42,742 nucleotides of DNA, from positions 579,452-622,193 of the forward strand of contig NW_006920886.1 of NCBI RefSeq assembly GCF_000417875.1, in the 5' to 3' direction. The position numbers and the translations under genes were made by a program. Shown here one piece after another: positions 10,092 to 21,600 of the stretch (position 1 is its first letter; every line of letters starts with the position of its first letter). The stretch comes from Pseudozyma flocculosa PF-1 (lineage: Eukaryota > Basidiomycota > Ustilaginomycetes > Ustilaginales > Ustilaginaceae). The notes beneath the pieces are model-generated. The model was not told where the DNA came from, did no database searches, and saw nothing but the letters and a program-made list of their open reading frames with translations.

Positions 10092-11975
10092 GCGCCAGAC
10101 CAGGCCCGCCCAGGACATGCATTCATCCGCTCCAGCATGTCCCATCTGCCTTGATCCCATTGATTCCGTCGTACCTTTCTCCCTTCTTACTGTATCATAC
10201 CTTGCGAGCCTTGAGAGGTCACAGCATCCGTCATCGGGACGCAGACGTAACGATTCCCGTCTGGACGAGTTTCGGGCCCCGCCGCCTTTGGTCGGTGCGA
10301 TGCGATGCGATTCGACGCGATGGTGGCGCGATGGCAGCAAAGCGAGGGGAGGAAGGCGAGCGAGCGAGGTCGGGTCGGCGGGGCGCGGGCGACTTCAGGG
10401 ACATGCTGCTGCAGCGCCAGCGAGGCCAGGCTAGGCTGCAGGGGCGGCTTGCCTGTGGTGCGCCGGCAGGCAGGGAGACAGGAGGCGGGCAGGCAAACAA
10501 TTCGCCGGGCTGTACGTGAAGCAAGCGCTGGCCAGCAGAGGCAGGAGGTCGGCGCCGGTGGGTTACCACGCCGCGCCTACGATCGTCGCCGTTCTGGCTC
10601 TGTCTCTCTGGCTGCAGGCCAGGTGTCGGCGCTAGGCTGGTGCACGTTTGTCCGTCGATGGGCCTGCCCTGCCCTGCCCTGGCATGCCAGGCCTGCACGT
10701 CCCGCCACCGTGCCATGCCATGCCGTACAGTACCCGCTACCGCGACCGCTGAAGTACCGCCAGAGGGGTGAGTCGTCCCGTGGCGGGATATCTGCACAGA
10801 GCTGATCGTACCGTATCGTACCGTACCGCATGAGCCAGGAATGAGGTTCGATGGGAACGAAACGCCGTGGGGTTCGGGTTCGTTGTGCTAAGAGAGGAGG
10901 CAAAACAGGCTGCGCTTGGACGACGGGCGTTTGGTTTGGGGAAGAGGGAATGATGCGAGACGAGGAGAGGCGAAGATGGAAGCTCGAGAGCGAGCAAGCT
11001 AAGGGTACGATACGGCAGACGGATTTCGCCGCCACCTGGTCGGGCCTCGACCACCTACGCAGCTTTGGCCGACAAAGAGGCAGGACCGGACCGTACGGCG
11101 GGCAGGGGGCGAGCAGACCGAGGAGCCCCGCCGCTTGCCTGTCGTCCTCGAGAAGCAAGTCAAGGATCAAGATTCGCCATGTGCTCTCGCCTGGTCGTTT
11201 GGCAGGCCTGATCCGCTCGCCCTAGCCTCTCGCCGGTGCCCAACGACCCGCCACACGCGGGTAGGTACGGTTCGAGATCGACAAGAGGCAGGACGAGGGC
11301 GGCGATTGATGAAAAGGTGGTGGGGAAACCACGGCCCCCTCCTCCCCAGGCGCAGCGAGGCGACGGGGCCACGGGGAGCCACACGCAAGAGGAGAGCGAG
11401 CGAGAGGGCAGGAGAGCGAGGCGGGAAATTCGATGTCGCCTCTCCCCGAAACTCTTGAGCTTCTGTGGGCCAGGCAGGCCGGCCTGCCAGGCGGCGGCCA
11501 GGGTTCAACCAGCGGCCTGTGTGGCTGTCTCGCCCGCCTTCCCGCCCGGCCTGGTTGGCCTGCCGCGCCGCCACCTCGCTCTGCAGGGCAGGTGGGCCCG
11601 ACCCACGGACCACGCCCCCACGGATGCAGAAGAAACAGGCAGGCAGGCAGGCAAGCAAGGCAGGCAGGCTAGGCAGGGGCATCAGCACCAGCAGCAGCAC
11701 CAGCAGCACCAGCAGCACCAGCAGCACGAGCCCAGCATCGACCATCGCCGTGGACGCCGACCAGGCCGACCAGGCCGGCCAGCCAACCAACCAACCCACC
11801 AAGCCAGGCCAGGCCCTTGGCCCAAACGCAGCGCAACGCATCGCCCCCGTCCTCTTGCGGCCTCAAAAACCATCGCCTGCCCCTCGCCGCCGCTCCGCTC
11901 CTTCTCACCACCAACCCCCTGTCCTCCCTCCCTCCCTCCCTTCTCCCGCCGCAACAAACACACGCACCGCACAAG
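10092..11975. other. Long intergenic region upstream of UGP1
   Basis: Nearly 1.9 kb without a credible gene; the open frames lack family features and are built of simple repeats. It contains CCCTG-type short repeats near 10662-10690, a CGTACCGTAT-type cluster near 10803-10830, AGGC repeats at 11636-11675, a CAGCAGCAC repeat at 11683-11727 and a strongly pyrimidine-rich stretch (CCTCCCTCCCTCCC) at about 11870-11950 just before the UGP1 start. The last is typical of core promoters of highly expressed fungal genes. Confidence 0.6.
11683..11727. repeat. CAG-rich (CAGCAGCAC) tandem repeat
   Basis: About five imperfect copies of a 9-base CAGCAGCAC unit, upstream of UGP1 and outside any supported coding exon. 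Confidence 0.85.
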
Positions 11976-14130
11976 ATGGCCACCCTTTCCACGCCCCAGA
12001 ATGGCCCCCAGATCAAGGCCTCCCGCACCCGCGGCGCCTCGCACATTGTGAGTGCCCCACGTTGGCGCCGCCCCTGCCTCACGCTGCTGGCTCAGCCGGT
12101 AGCGTGTAACGACGCCGAGCGACGAGCCGAGGGCGACGACGACGGCCACGACGACCGTGCTTCCCAGGCCGGTCGACGACTGCAGTGGCCCACACAGCCC
12201 CTTTGGCGCCGGGATCATGCGGCCGAGTCTTTGGCTGACTGATCCTCGATCCCGGGCAACCTCTTGTCTGTCTCCTTCACGCTCCTGCCTGCCTCGCCCA
12301 TTTTCCACGTCTGTAGGACTTCAAGTCGGCCACCACTGGCGTCGCCGCCAAGGCCATGAGGAACGAGCTCAACTCGATGGTCTCGGGCATCGAGGAGCCC
12401 ACTGTCCGCAAGGTGAGTCGCCGCGAGCGAGTTCGCCGACGACGCGCAGGCTGCTGCGGCGCGAGGTTGAATGGTCTGCGGCCTGCAGCGGGCCGGACCG
12501 CCCGCAGCGCTCCTGATGGAGTCTCTCGCCGGAACATCCCGTCGCGGGTGCGGCAGCCGGGCTCAAGCGCCCTGAATTGCCGTTTGACTGACCAACGGAC
12601 TGCCCGTTTGGCTGCGACCGCCGTTGATCCTCACAGGCCTTTGAGGCCGAGATGTCGGGCTTTTTCAACCTCTTCAACCGCTACCTCTCTGAGAAGGCCA
12701 AGGGCGAGAAGCTGTGAGTAGGGGCGAAAGCCGAATGCGTGGCTGCAGTGCGATGAAGGAGTTACGAGGCGAGCTGAGACGACCTGGCCTGACCTCAATT
12801 GCCCTCGGTGCTGCCCCCGCTGCTCCTCTCTGCCCCCACTTCGGCCTACCGCAGCGACTGGAACAAGATCCAGGCGCCGTCGCCCAAGCAGATCACGCCC
12901 TACGCCGAGCTGCGCCAGGCCAGCGACCCGGCCATCCTCAACAAGCTCGCCGTGCTCAAGCTCAACGGCGGCCTCGGAACGACGATGGGCTGCGTCGGCC
13001 CCAAGTCGGTCATCGAGGTGCGCGAGGGTATGACCTTCCTCGACCTCTCGGTGCGCCAGATTGAGCACCTCAACAGCGTCCACAACGTCAACGTGCCCTT
13101 TATCCTCATGAACTCGTTCAACACCGACGACGATACGGCCCGGGTGATCCAGAAGTACGCGAACCACAACGTCGAGATCCTCACTTTCAACCAGAGCCGG
13201 TACCCGCGCGTCAACAAGGAGAGCCTGCTGCCGTGCCCGCGGAACGCGACGGGCGACAAGAACCTGTGGTACCCGCCGGGCCACGGCGACCTGTTTGACG
13301 CCATGAACAACTCGGGCCTGCTCGACCGCCTGATTGACGCGGGCAAGGAGTACCTCTTCGTGTCCAACGTCGACAACCTCGGCGCCGTCGTCGACCTCGA
13401 CATCTACCAGCACATGATTGACACCCAGGCCGAGTTTATTTCCGAGGTGACGGACAAGACCAAGGCCGACGTCAAGGGCGGCACGCTCATCGACTACGAG
13501 GGCACCATCCGGCTGCTCGAGATTGCCCAGGTGCCGTCGGAGCACGTCGAGGACTTCAAGTCGATCAAGAAGTTCAAGATCTTCAACACCAACAACCTGT
13601 GGCTCAACCTGCGCGCCATCAAGCGCGTGCTCGAGAACGAGGAGCTGGACCTCGAGATCATCGTCAACAACAAGCAGCTCGACTCGGGCGAGGCCGTCAT
13701 CCAGCTCGAGACGGCCGTCGGCGCCGCCATCAAGCACTTCCGCGGCGCCAAGGGCGTCAATGTGCCGCGGTCGCGCTTCCTGCCCGTCAAGAGCTGCTCG
13801 GACCTGCTGCTCATCACGTCGGACCTCTACAGCCTCGAGCACGGCAAGCTCGTCATGAACCCGGGCCGCATGTTTGGCCAGACGCCCGTCGTCAAGCTCG
13901 GCGACACGTTCAAGAAGGTGGCCCACTTCCAGAAGCGCTTCAAGAGCATCCCCGAGATGATTGAGCTCGACCACCTCACCGTCCAGGGCGACGTCGTCTT
14001 TGGGCGCAACATTACCCTCCGCGGCACCGTCATCATTGTCGCCAACGAGGGCAACCGCATCGAGATCCCAGAAGGCTCGGTGCTCGAGAACAAGCTCATC
14101 TCGGGCAACCTGGCCATCATTGACCACTAG
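11976..14130 (+). CDS. UGP1: UTP-glucose-1-phosphate uridylyltransferase
   Basis: Makes UDP-glucose from UTP and glucose-1-phosphate in the cytosol, feeding cell-wall glucan, glycogen, trehalose and glycolipid synthesis. Four exons: 11976-12047, 12317-12412, 12637-12713 and 12855-14130, giving 506 residues, the usual length. Introns begin GTGAGT and end in TAG, CAG and CAG. Motifs in order: nucleotide-binding [11 protein letters not shown] (residues 117-127), [81 protein letters not shown], and the left-handed beta-helix end [16 protein letters not shown]. All introns cluster in the first 900 bases; the remaining 1.3 kb is one exon. The last intron splits the Leu codon of LDWNKIQ. A 5' leader rich in C/T precedes the ATG, whose context is CAAGATGG. 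Confidence 0.97.
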
Positions 14131-14450
14131 ACGGCGTCGTGCGGAGCGCCGCGTGCAGCGCAGCGCCCCGAACCGCGCACCTCGAGCTGTCCCACTTGCA
14201 CTTCTTGTCCATCTTAGCTTGATTTCCCCGCGCGCCCTTTTGATCCACTTCGTTTGTTCACTCTGGGGGTCTGTTTTTCTTTTCGTTACACGCGCCGAAC
14301 CCGAAACCGAGACCGAAAGCGAATCATCAACGAACAGTTTCTTTTTTTCGATCTGATCGGAGCTGCAGCTGAGCTGGGGCTGGGAGCTGGGGCTGGGGCT
14401 GGGCTGAGTGTGTACGGGTATGCAACCGGCGAGGGGCGGGGATGTGGTGC

Positions 14451-14481
14451 GATGCGATACGATGCGATGCGATGCGATGCG
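14451..14481. repeat. (GATGC)n pentanucleotide repeat
   Basis: Six copies of GATGC, the second altered to GATAC, downstream of UGP1. Confidence 0.85.
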
Positions 14482-14544
14482 GGGAGAGGAGGGGGAATCG
14501 AGGTAGGGTAGCGAGAGAAAGAGGAAGCGGACGAGGAGCGATGC

Positions 14545-14579
<35 letters not shown>

Positions 14580-14580
14580 T
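14545..14580. repeat. (GCGT)9 microsatellite
   Basis: Nine perfect copies of GCGT between the convergent genes. Alternating purine/pyrimidine sequence of this kind can adopt left-handed DNA; that property is general knowledge, not shown here. Confidence 0.9.
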
Positions 14581-14647
14581 GGGGGCTATAGAACTGGAGG
14601 GACGGGCCGGTGGGTGGCCGAGTGAGAGACGATGCTGACAATGCTGC

Positions 14648-14674
14648 TGGTGGTGGTGGTGGTGGTGGTGGTGG
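14648..14674. repeat. (TGG)9 microsatellite
   Basis: Nine perfect TGG triplets, outside supported coding sequence. Confidence 0.9.
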
Positions 14675-14848
14675 TGCTGTGCAAAGTGGCGAGGGGGGGG
14701 GGAGGGGGGGAGGATGAAGCGAAAAGCGAGGTAGGGGGGTCGGTGGGAAGATGAAGGGCGAGAGAAGGGAAGGGGGGATGGGGGGGGGGAAGAGCGAGGA
14801 CAAGAAGAAACGACACGACGCCTGTACCGAGTTGTGCGAGCGATGTAG

Positions 14849-16920
14849 CTAGTAATCCACGAGCTCCTTGATCCACCTCTTTGCCCAAACGGCACCGGGG
14901 ACGATGCGCAGTGTGGCATCAAGACGCGCGCCCAGACCGACGGGGTACCACCGTCTCGGACGATCCCTCAACGCCCTCCTGACCACTTCAAACAAGGCCA
15001 CGTCGTTCCTCGCCCTCTCCTCCATCTCGTCCCTCCATCGACAGTGGTTCTCCTCGAATTCGAACTGTTTCTCAGCCCTCAACGTGGACAGCGAGGAAGA
15101 GGCGAGATGCGTCCATGCCGGATCGACGTGGCGTAGCAGAAACGTCTCTTCGGCACTTAGATCCGTACTTGACCAAGACGCATCGGGCTCGGGCGGAGCG
15201 GGACCGAGGTCGATCGTGTCGAATGGCGACATGAGTCGCTTCACCTCCATCCCCATCCGCACCGCGCGGCGAAGTAGGCGGACTCGTCGCCCCTTGTCCC
15301 GCGACGCCAGCTCCGTCTCGTCTACCACGACGTACGGATCCCCGCCTGCTACTGCGGTGGCGGCGGCGGCAGCGGCAGCGGCAGCCGATGAAGATGCCGC
15401 CTCGCCGGCGCCGCCGCCGACGTCAAACCAGCCTCGATACGGCGGTTGGTCGTAGAGCTTCATGCGGCCCCGCTGCGAGAGCATGTAGAGCCACCACGTC
15501 AGACCGAACCGAGTCGGTCGAGGACGAGGACGAAGACGGCGCGAGGCATAGTACGCCTCCTGCTGCTGCTGCTGTTGCTGGCCACCGCGACGCCGATCCT
15601 GGCCCGCACTCGACGACGCCGACCGCTGCTGTTGCTGCTGCTCGTCTTGCTCATCACCGCGGCTAACGGCGCGCGGACACGGCGGCATGGGTGTGGCGAG
15701 CAGCGGCGGCGTCTGGATGAGCGTGATGGCCACGCCGCTGTGGGCGTACTCGGGCGTGAGCGACGTCCACATCGTCTCGAGCGCCTCGCGCACCGTCGTG
15801 CGCGTCGACGGCGGCCACGGCAGCGCGTGCTTGCGCTTGCGGTCCTGGCGCCGCCGCTGCGACACCGCCCTCGCATCATCGATGGCCGCCGCCGTTGTCG
15901 TCGACGACGATGGAACCGACGCAGACGCAGACGCAGACGCGGCCGGATGGCGGCAGTGTGCGAGGACGACGTCGCGCCGCTGGCCGAAGCGTTCGAGAAA
16001 GTCGAGGTCGTCTGGCAGGTCGACGCCGAAGCCCGAGGGGACCAGGGCCAGCACGCGGCCCTGGCCCTGCTTCAAGGCCGGGAAGAGGGCATTGACCAGC
16101 GCGGCCGAGTCGCCCAGGTCAGTCTTGATGGCGGCGCGCAGCGTATTGAGCTCCTCGTCCTGGCGCCGGCTCGCCCGCTGCGTGGCCGGAGACATTGGCG
16201 GCGAGGCGACTACATCGTCGCCTTCCCAGGCCGAGCCAGAGGGCCGACCGGCCGACGCTCGTCGATGTTGCTGCTGCTGGCGCGGCGGCGGCGGTGGCAG
16301 CGGCATCGACGTCTCGAACGACGTCTCGATTGGCGGCAGGTGCGGCGCAGAAGTTGTACTCTCAACGTCAGCTGGACCGCCAACGCCGCCGCTCGCTCGA
16401 CCACGGCGCCGGGGACCTCCCTCGCGATCCGACTGGCGCTCTGCCACATTGCCAAACAGGTCACGGTCGATGTGAACATGCGCCTGGGCAGGAGGCCTCG
16501 ACGACGCTGTCACCGCCTCGGCATCCTCAGACGACGACGACGACGGCGACGGCGACGACTCATCCTTAAACGAGGCCATCGACGACGCCGACGACGCCCT
16601 CGATCCGAAGCCAGAGTTGGAGCCGAAACTCGGACCACCGACAACGTAGCGCGGACCCAGCACCGAGGGGACGACAATGACGCCGCGGAGGACGAGGTTG
16701 TGGAGCTGGCAGTAGGCGTTGATGGTGCTCTTCGCGTAGGGGAGGCTCTCTGGCGACGAGGGGTCGGCGACAATGGGGATGACTGAGCCGATGTTGAGCT
16801 TGTCCGCCTGGCCGATCCTCCATCCTTTGAGGGCGTCGAGGGCGAACCCGACGACGTTGGAGGGAATCCAGTCGCGCCAAGGGCGCTGGCCGAGCAGCGA
16901 GCGAGAGCGGCGGCGTGGTC

Positions 16921-16960
<40 letters not shown>

Positions 16961-17671
16961 ACGACGCGACGGCGGCGGCGACGAAGAGGGCGATGTGGAA
17001 GAGCGTGGCTCGGGCGAGGGCGATTTCGAAGCCGACGCCGAGGCATTGCCGGCGGCAGCGCTGTTGCTGTTGCTGTTGCTGGTGCTGGTGCGTCTGCGGT
17101 CGCGCGGAAGATGGGTGGTGGGCCCGGCTCTACCCGTTCGGTCGGCGTGCGGGCTGTAGGGCGGGCTGGGTTGTGCGGACCAGCGAGGCGGGTGGCTCTT
17201 GTTCCACTGGGCCTCGACCTGGGCCTTTTTGGCGGCCCACTCTGCGACGAGGATGGGGAGCTGGGCCGGGTCGGAGAGGAGGACGATGCAGGTGTAGGGT
17301 GGTTTTGCCGAGGCCATCGATGCGCCGCTCTCGGTAAAGGCGTACGACGACGGGGTGGCGGCGGCGAGGCGGATGGCCAAGAGGCGGGCGAGGTGGTCGT
17401 GGGTGGCTGCCCAGATGACGAGGGCCTCGCCTTTGGACGTGTCCCAAGGCGGCGGCGAGGCGCGATCGTTTGCCGTTGTCAGCGGTTCATCTGGCCAGAA
17501 GAGGGTGTAGATGGAGAGGAGGGCGGAGAGGGTGGCCTCGAGGAGGGTGCTGACGAGGACAAAAAGGCGGCGGAGGCGCAGCTTGAAGGCGGTCGTCGTC
17601 GTCGGCGAGGAGGGCAAGGCCGAGGTGGGGACCGAATGGGAGCGGTGGAAGCGGACGCCGGTGTGGGCCAT
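14849..17671 (-). CDS. DUF1776-like (SDR-related) membrane protein with polyglutamine
   Basis: A 940-residue intronless protein. I chose ATG at 17671 because GCCACCATGG is an ideal context; an in-frame ATG 18 bases upstream is weaker. A membrane segment lies near residues 34-56 (RRLFVLVSTLLEATLSALL), then a degenerate Rossmann-like start (ALVIWAATHDHLARLLAIRLAAA). The middle has DKLNIGSVIPIVADPSSPESLPYA, VLRGVIVVPSVLGPRYVVG and later ALVNALFPALKQGQGRVLALVP, which resemble strands and helices of a short-chain dehydrogenase fold as in fungal DUF1776 proteins (yeast YNL181W-like). No clear TGxxxGxG or YxxxK was seen, so enzymatic activity is uncertain. Long Ser/Gln/Arg-rich insertions, including Q238-Q250, separate the core blocks. 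It is convergent with UGP1 and divergent from MGST3. Family assignment is moderate. Confidence 0.6.
16922..16960 (-). repeat. In-frame CAG run coding 13 glutamines
   Basis: Thirteen uninterrupted CAG codons on the minus strand inside the DUF1776-like coding sequence, flanked by Arg-rich sequence. Length changes of whole codons would keep the frame. Confidence 0.95.
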
Positions 17672-18944
17672 GGTGGCGGGTGCTGGCATGGCGAGGCGGG
17701 GGGAGTCGGGGAGCCTGTCGGTCGGTCGGTAGGGTCGTGGAAAGGTCTGACGTCTAGGAGGAGGCCAGCGAGTAAGTCTATGGATGAGGGCGCGACGATG
17801 CTCTACCGGCTGTCCATGGTGAGGAGAGTGAGCGGCGGCGGGACGAGGGTGGTGGCCATGGATGGGGAGGGGAGAGGGAGAGGGAGGCTGGGCCGTGAAT
17901 AGAGAGAGACGGGGAGGTCTATGTAGGATCGTCGATGGTTCCGAGGGGAGCGGGGTGCGAGAGGCAAATCGTCGTCAGGGGCGTGCAGCAAAGTTTGTTG
18001 TTGGTCGTTGGCGGTGAGGTGGTGAGGGTGGTGGTGGTGGTAGTCTGAGTGCAGCAGGGAGGCGGGCGTTATCGTCGCGTGAAAGAAGACAGTTGCCTAC
18101 TGGGCGCGACGACGAGTGGAGCGATAGGGGCCGGGCAAGGATCAACGGATAGGCAGGCAGTAGCAGTTGCCAAGTCTGCTCTTTGCCTCAAAGGGAGGCC
18201 GTGGCTGTATGGACGGCCTGCGCTGCGCTGCGGTGCGCTGCGCTGCGCGTGGGTGCAAAGGCCTATCGGGGCATGGGACGGGTGGCTTGTGCCACGACCA
18301 AAGAAGGAAGTCGGTCTAGGCTGCGCTGCACACGACTGCGAGGCGGGGCGAGACTCGGTACGAGACACAGACGATGGGCCAAGGCAAGGCGGTCAGATGA
18401 GGAGCGACGCCGTCGAGCGTGCGTGCTGGGCTGGTCAGAGTAGTTGTGCCACCGTCGACACTTGATACGACGCGAGGGTGGCGGTGGTGGTACAGCGGGG
18501 CGTCGAGGCGGCAAAGGCCCAAAAGGGTCTCGGTGTCCGCGTGTCTGGGGCACTGCTGCTGCTGCTGCTGCTGCTGGCTTGGCTCCGGTTGTCACTGCTG
18601 CCGGCGTGCACGGGCCATGCTGCGTCTCTCTCGGAAGTCGGCGACGACAAAGAGGGCCCCCGTTGGTGGTGGCTGCCATGTGGGCACCCGCGCCCCGCCT
18701 TCCTTGGTCAACGCCGACGTCAGCCTGCTTTGCCTGACGCGGCCCGGCTTGGATCGCCTCGACTGGCATCGCCCTTTGCTTTAACCCCGTCCATCGACCT
18801 CGTCTTCACCTTCTTCCCCCTCTCCCCTCTCCCTCTCTCGTCCCATTCCATCCCATTTCATTGCCACTATCATCGCCCTACCACCATCCTATCACCCCAT
18901 CACCCCATCACCCTAGCCCTCACCACCGCACACTACCCTCCGCC
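17672..18944. promoter_or_regulatory. Divergent upstream region of the DUF1776-like gene and MGST3
   Basis: About 1.27 kb between two start codons on opposite strands; no credible gene inside. Features are a CTGCG-type imperfect repeat at about 18219-18250, (CTG)8 at 18553-18576, and a C/T-rich plus-strand leader with repeated ATCACCCC units at about 18888-18915, just before the MGST3 start. No TATA box was recognised for either gene. Confidence 0.55.
18553..18576. repeat. (CTG)8 microsatellite
   Basis: Eight perfect CTG triplets in the MGST3 upstream region. Confidence 0.9.
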
Positions 18945-19711
18945 ATGTCGCGCAACGTCGTCTACCCGGCCCTCACCGCCGCCCTGCCCGCCTTCTACCA
19001 CTTCTACGCTCCAAAGACCGAGGCTGCACAGGGGCTCCTCCTCCCCGTCGGCTACGGCTACTGCGTCGCCTCAGTCGTATCCGCCCTCTGGCTCGTATTC
19101 ATCATGGGCGCAAAGGTCGGCTCCGCACGCAAGGCCGCAGGAATCCCCTACCCGCAGATGTACGCCGAAAAGCAAGAGGCCGAAAAGAGCAGAGAGGCAC
19201 ACCTCTTCAAGTGAGTCGCGTCCGGTCGGGTCGTGTGGCGCCGCCGCTCCCATCGTCCCAGCCTGCCTCTGTCCCCTCTAACATCCCCTTCGCCCCCCCT
19301 CCTCACCCCTCCTGCCGCACAGCTGCGCACAGCGCGTCCACCAAAACACGCTCGAGAACCTGCCCAGCTACATGTTCCTCGTCCTCTTCACCGGCCTATT
19401 TTACCCGCGCCTCTCGACGGGACTCGCGTCCACCTGGGTCGTCTCCCGCGTCCTCTACATGGTCGGATACAACTCGGGCGTGCCCCGCAACCGCGTCACC
19501 GGCGCCATCATTGGCGGCCTCAGCTTCATCGGTGCGTCCCGCGCGTCCCTCCTCCTCGTTTGCGCCGTGGCTCTGCCCTTGCATCGGCCACTTGGCTGAC
19601 TCTTCGTCTCCCTCACCCATCCTCCCCTCTTCGACCGCCCCTGCAGGCCTGCTCATGCTCGCCACCTACAGCGCCTTTACCATTGTCGACTCGGCAAACT
19701 ACCAGATCTAG
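18945..19711 (+). CDS. MGST3-type microsomal glutathione S-transferase (MAPEG)
   Basis: Membrane enzyme of the MAPEG family; relatives conjugate glutathione to reactive electrophiles and reduce lipid hydroperoxides in the ER and mitochondrial outer membrane. Three exons: 18945-19210, 19323-19531 and 19647-19711, giving 179 residues. Introns start GTGAGT and GTGCGT and end CACAG and TGCAG. Splicing restores NCAQRVHQNTLENLP, the MGST3 signature (human counterpart reads NCIQRAHQNTLE), followed by YPRLSTGLASTWVVSRVLY and YNSGVPRNR. Four hydrophobic segments are visible, as expected for the family. The first 88 residues include YPQMYAEKQEAEKSREAHLF on the cytosolic loop. The ATG context is GCCATGT. 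Confident in family, not in substrate. Confidence 0.92.
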
Positions 19712-20270
19712 AGACCCCGCTTGGCGGAGCGGCAAGGGACGCGTGAAAATAGAGCCGGAATCGTTGCAAGGAAAGGCAGAGGTGCAGTCGAAATGAAATG
19801 AAAAATTGCAGAGAAAAAGGTCGAGGCGCGAGGGTGGCAACATCCCCGGAGGTCCTGACCGCTAGTGGATGAGGACGGCCAGTCCCATGTGACGCTGGCT
19901 GAGTGTCAGCAGGAAGGAAGCGATCTGACGCTGATCCGGCTCAGAGTGCGGCGGACTTCTGCACAGGCTGAGGCTTTCGTCACTAGAACTGTCCATTCGA
20001 TGCGGTGCGGTGCGATGCAACAACGTCACCAGTGCGGGCATGCGGTGCGGTACAAGCAGGCCAGAGAGGAAAAAAGGAGCGAAGTGGTATTAGACGAGAG
20101 GAGGGGAGTCGACAAGACTAAGGGGAGAGAGGGAGAGAGTGACAGAGAGAGAGAAGGCTGCGAGAGTCCAAAGTGGACCCGAGCTAAAGACAGGGTGGAG
20201 GGGGAGGGGAGGATGTGCGCAGCGGCGACGAGGGAGGGAGGGGGGGTGAGAGGTTGGCAGGAGCGCCCGT
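19712..20270. other. Convergent 3' region, no gene seen
   Basis: Between the 3' ends of MGST3 and the ferritin-like gene. GA-rich repeats occupy about 20124-20158. A GCGGTGCGGTGCGATGC-type run is at about 19999-20018. Nothing codes convincingly. Confidence 0.6.
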
Positions 20271-21479
20271 CTACTGAGCGTAGATCTTGGCGGCCTTCTG
20301 GGCCGAGAGCTCGACGTCGAGGACAGCGGGGCCAGCGACGACCTCGTCGTCCGAGACGCTCTCGCTCTTGGTGACGACGAGGTAGGCGCGGCCGTATCCG
20401 AGGTCCTCGGGGAGGGTGATCTTTCCGCCGTCCTGGATCTGGACGAACGAGGTCGAGAGGCCCGAGAGGACGGCGACGTACTGGCCGGCCTGGACGCCCT
20501 CGCCCGAGATGGTGACCGTCTTGCCGGGGCACGCCTTGCCCTCGACCTTGGCGGCGGGGAAGGCGACGACGGGCAGAGCCGGGTTGCTGTCCGGGCAGCT
20601 CTTGATGAGCGGCGCGGCGAGCGAGTAGGTCTGGTTGAAGTTGAGCGGCGTGTCGAACGGCTTGCCGAATCCGTCGCCCTTCTGCACCGCCGAGTTGACC
20701 CACGACGAGTGGCGCGCCTCGACAGTCAGAATCGAGCCTGCACGGGTGAAGGGACGGGTGAAGGAACAATGCAGAAATGCCAGATCGAGGCGCGTGCGAA
20801 AGAAGACGTGCAGCGAGAACAAAGGCGGGGTGGGGGAGAAAAAAATATCGAACGCGAAGACCAACACCATCATCTCGGTCAGTTTCCATCCTTTCCTCAC
20901 TCTTCCAACACCAATCGAACCAGCTCTTTCGTCCAATGCTCACCAGCGGCAGTTAGGTACTCAGGCGACGTGATGTTAGCAGCGGCGCCGAGGTAGGCGC
21001 TGTTGCCGATGCCCTCAAGAAGAGCGGAAGTGGCAACGAAGGTCTTGACGTCGGTGATGCCAAACTCGTAGGTGCACTCCTGGGTGGCCTTGTCGCCGAG
21101 GGCCTTCGACAGGAAGTCGACGTGGGCCTTCTCGTGGCCGCCGATCTCGACGAAACGCTCGCGGACCCACTTGGGGTAACCGGCGGCCTTGAAGGCAGCG
21201 GCGTCGTAGGTGGCGAGGGTGTCGCGGTAGAAGGCCTACGGGGGACAATATTTGGCGACGCGTCGCAACAGGGTCAGCGCGCGATACTCAAGCTGGAAGG
21301 GCGGCGACGGGATGGTCTGGACGGCGACTCACGTTCTCGAGGTGCTCAAGAGTAAGAGCGTAGTTGAGGATGACGAGGTCGATGTCGGCCTGGCCGGGAG
21401 CGGCACGGCGCTCCAGAGGAGCACCGGAGACGACGGCGGCAGCGGCGGCAGCGCTGAGGAGAGCGACCTTGGTAAGCAT
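20271..21479 (-). CDS. Secreted ferritin-like domain protein (Rds1-type)
   Basis: Fungal extracellular protein with a four-helix ferritin-like fold (Ferritin_2); relatives are stress or nutrient-regulated (S. pombe rds1) and of unknown chemistry. Three exons on the minus strand: 21479-21333, 21235-20944 and 20737-20271, giving 301 residues. Intron ends are GTGAGT...CGTAG and GTGAGC...TGCAG. The N-terminus MLTKVALLSAAAAAAVVSGA is a clear signal peptide, followed by LERR, a Kex2-type dibasic site. Candidate metal ligands are E45 and E48 in TLEHLEN, H83/E84/H87 in GGHEKAHVDF, and E153/H156 in TVEARHSSW. After residue 200 a Gly/Val-rich beta domain begins (KTVTISGEGVQAGQYVAVLS). A TATA-like element sits 112 bases upstream. 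It opens the secretome-rich region. Confidence 0.88.
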
Positions 21480-21590
21480 TGTGAGTGGTTTGGGGTAGTG
21501 TGGGGTAGGAGGAGAGGGTTGTAGGGGTGTGGGTATCAGGAGAAGATGTGATGGATGCGGTTGCAACAACGGAGAGGCCGTCGAGGCTAC

Positions 21591-21600
21591 TCTTATATCT
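21591..21600 (-). promoter_or_regulatory. TATA box of the ferritin-like gene
   Basis: On the minus strand AGATATAAGA lies 112 bases before the start codon. The GATATAAG core recurs upstream of the secreted glycosidase-like gene. Confidence 0.6.

Larger units (their letters stand above)
14131..14848. other. Convergent 3' region with dense simple repeats
   Basis: Lies between the 3' ends of UGP1 (plus) and the DUF1776-like gene (minus), so it should hold two terminators facing each other. No gene was seen. It holds a GATGC pentanucleotide run (14451-14481), (GCGT)9 (14545-14580), (TGG)9 (14648-14674) and several G-rich tracts (14692-14712 and 14778-14790). T-rich sequence at 14270-14350 could be part of the UGP1 3' end. 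Confidence 0.65.

Noticed and set aside
11265..11285. Possible tRNA B-box (GGTTCGAGATC)
   Set aside because: The flanking bases cannot form a T stem and no A-box-like sequence precedes it.
12631..14922. 763-codon minus-strand open frame across UGP1
   Set aside because: Antisense shadow of the large UGP1 exon, which matches its family end to end.
17672..17689. Upstream in-frame ATG (17689) for the DUF1776-like gene
   Set aside because: Its context is weaker than the GCCACCATGG 18 bases downstream; it would add only six residues. It cannot be excluded.
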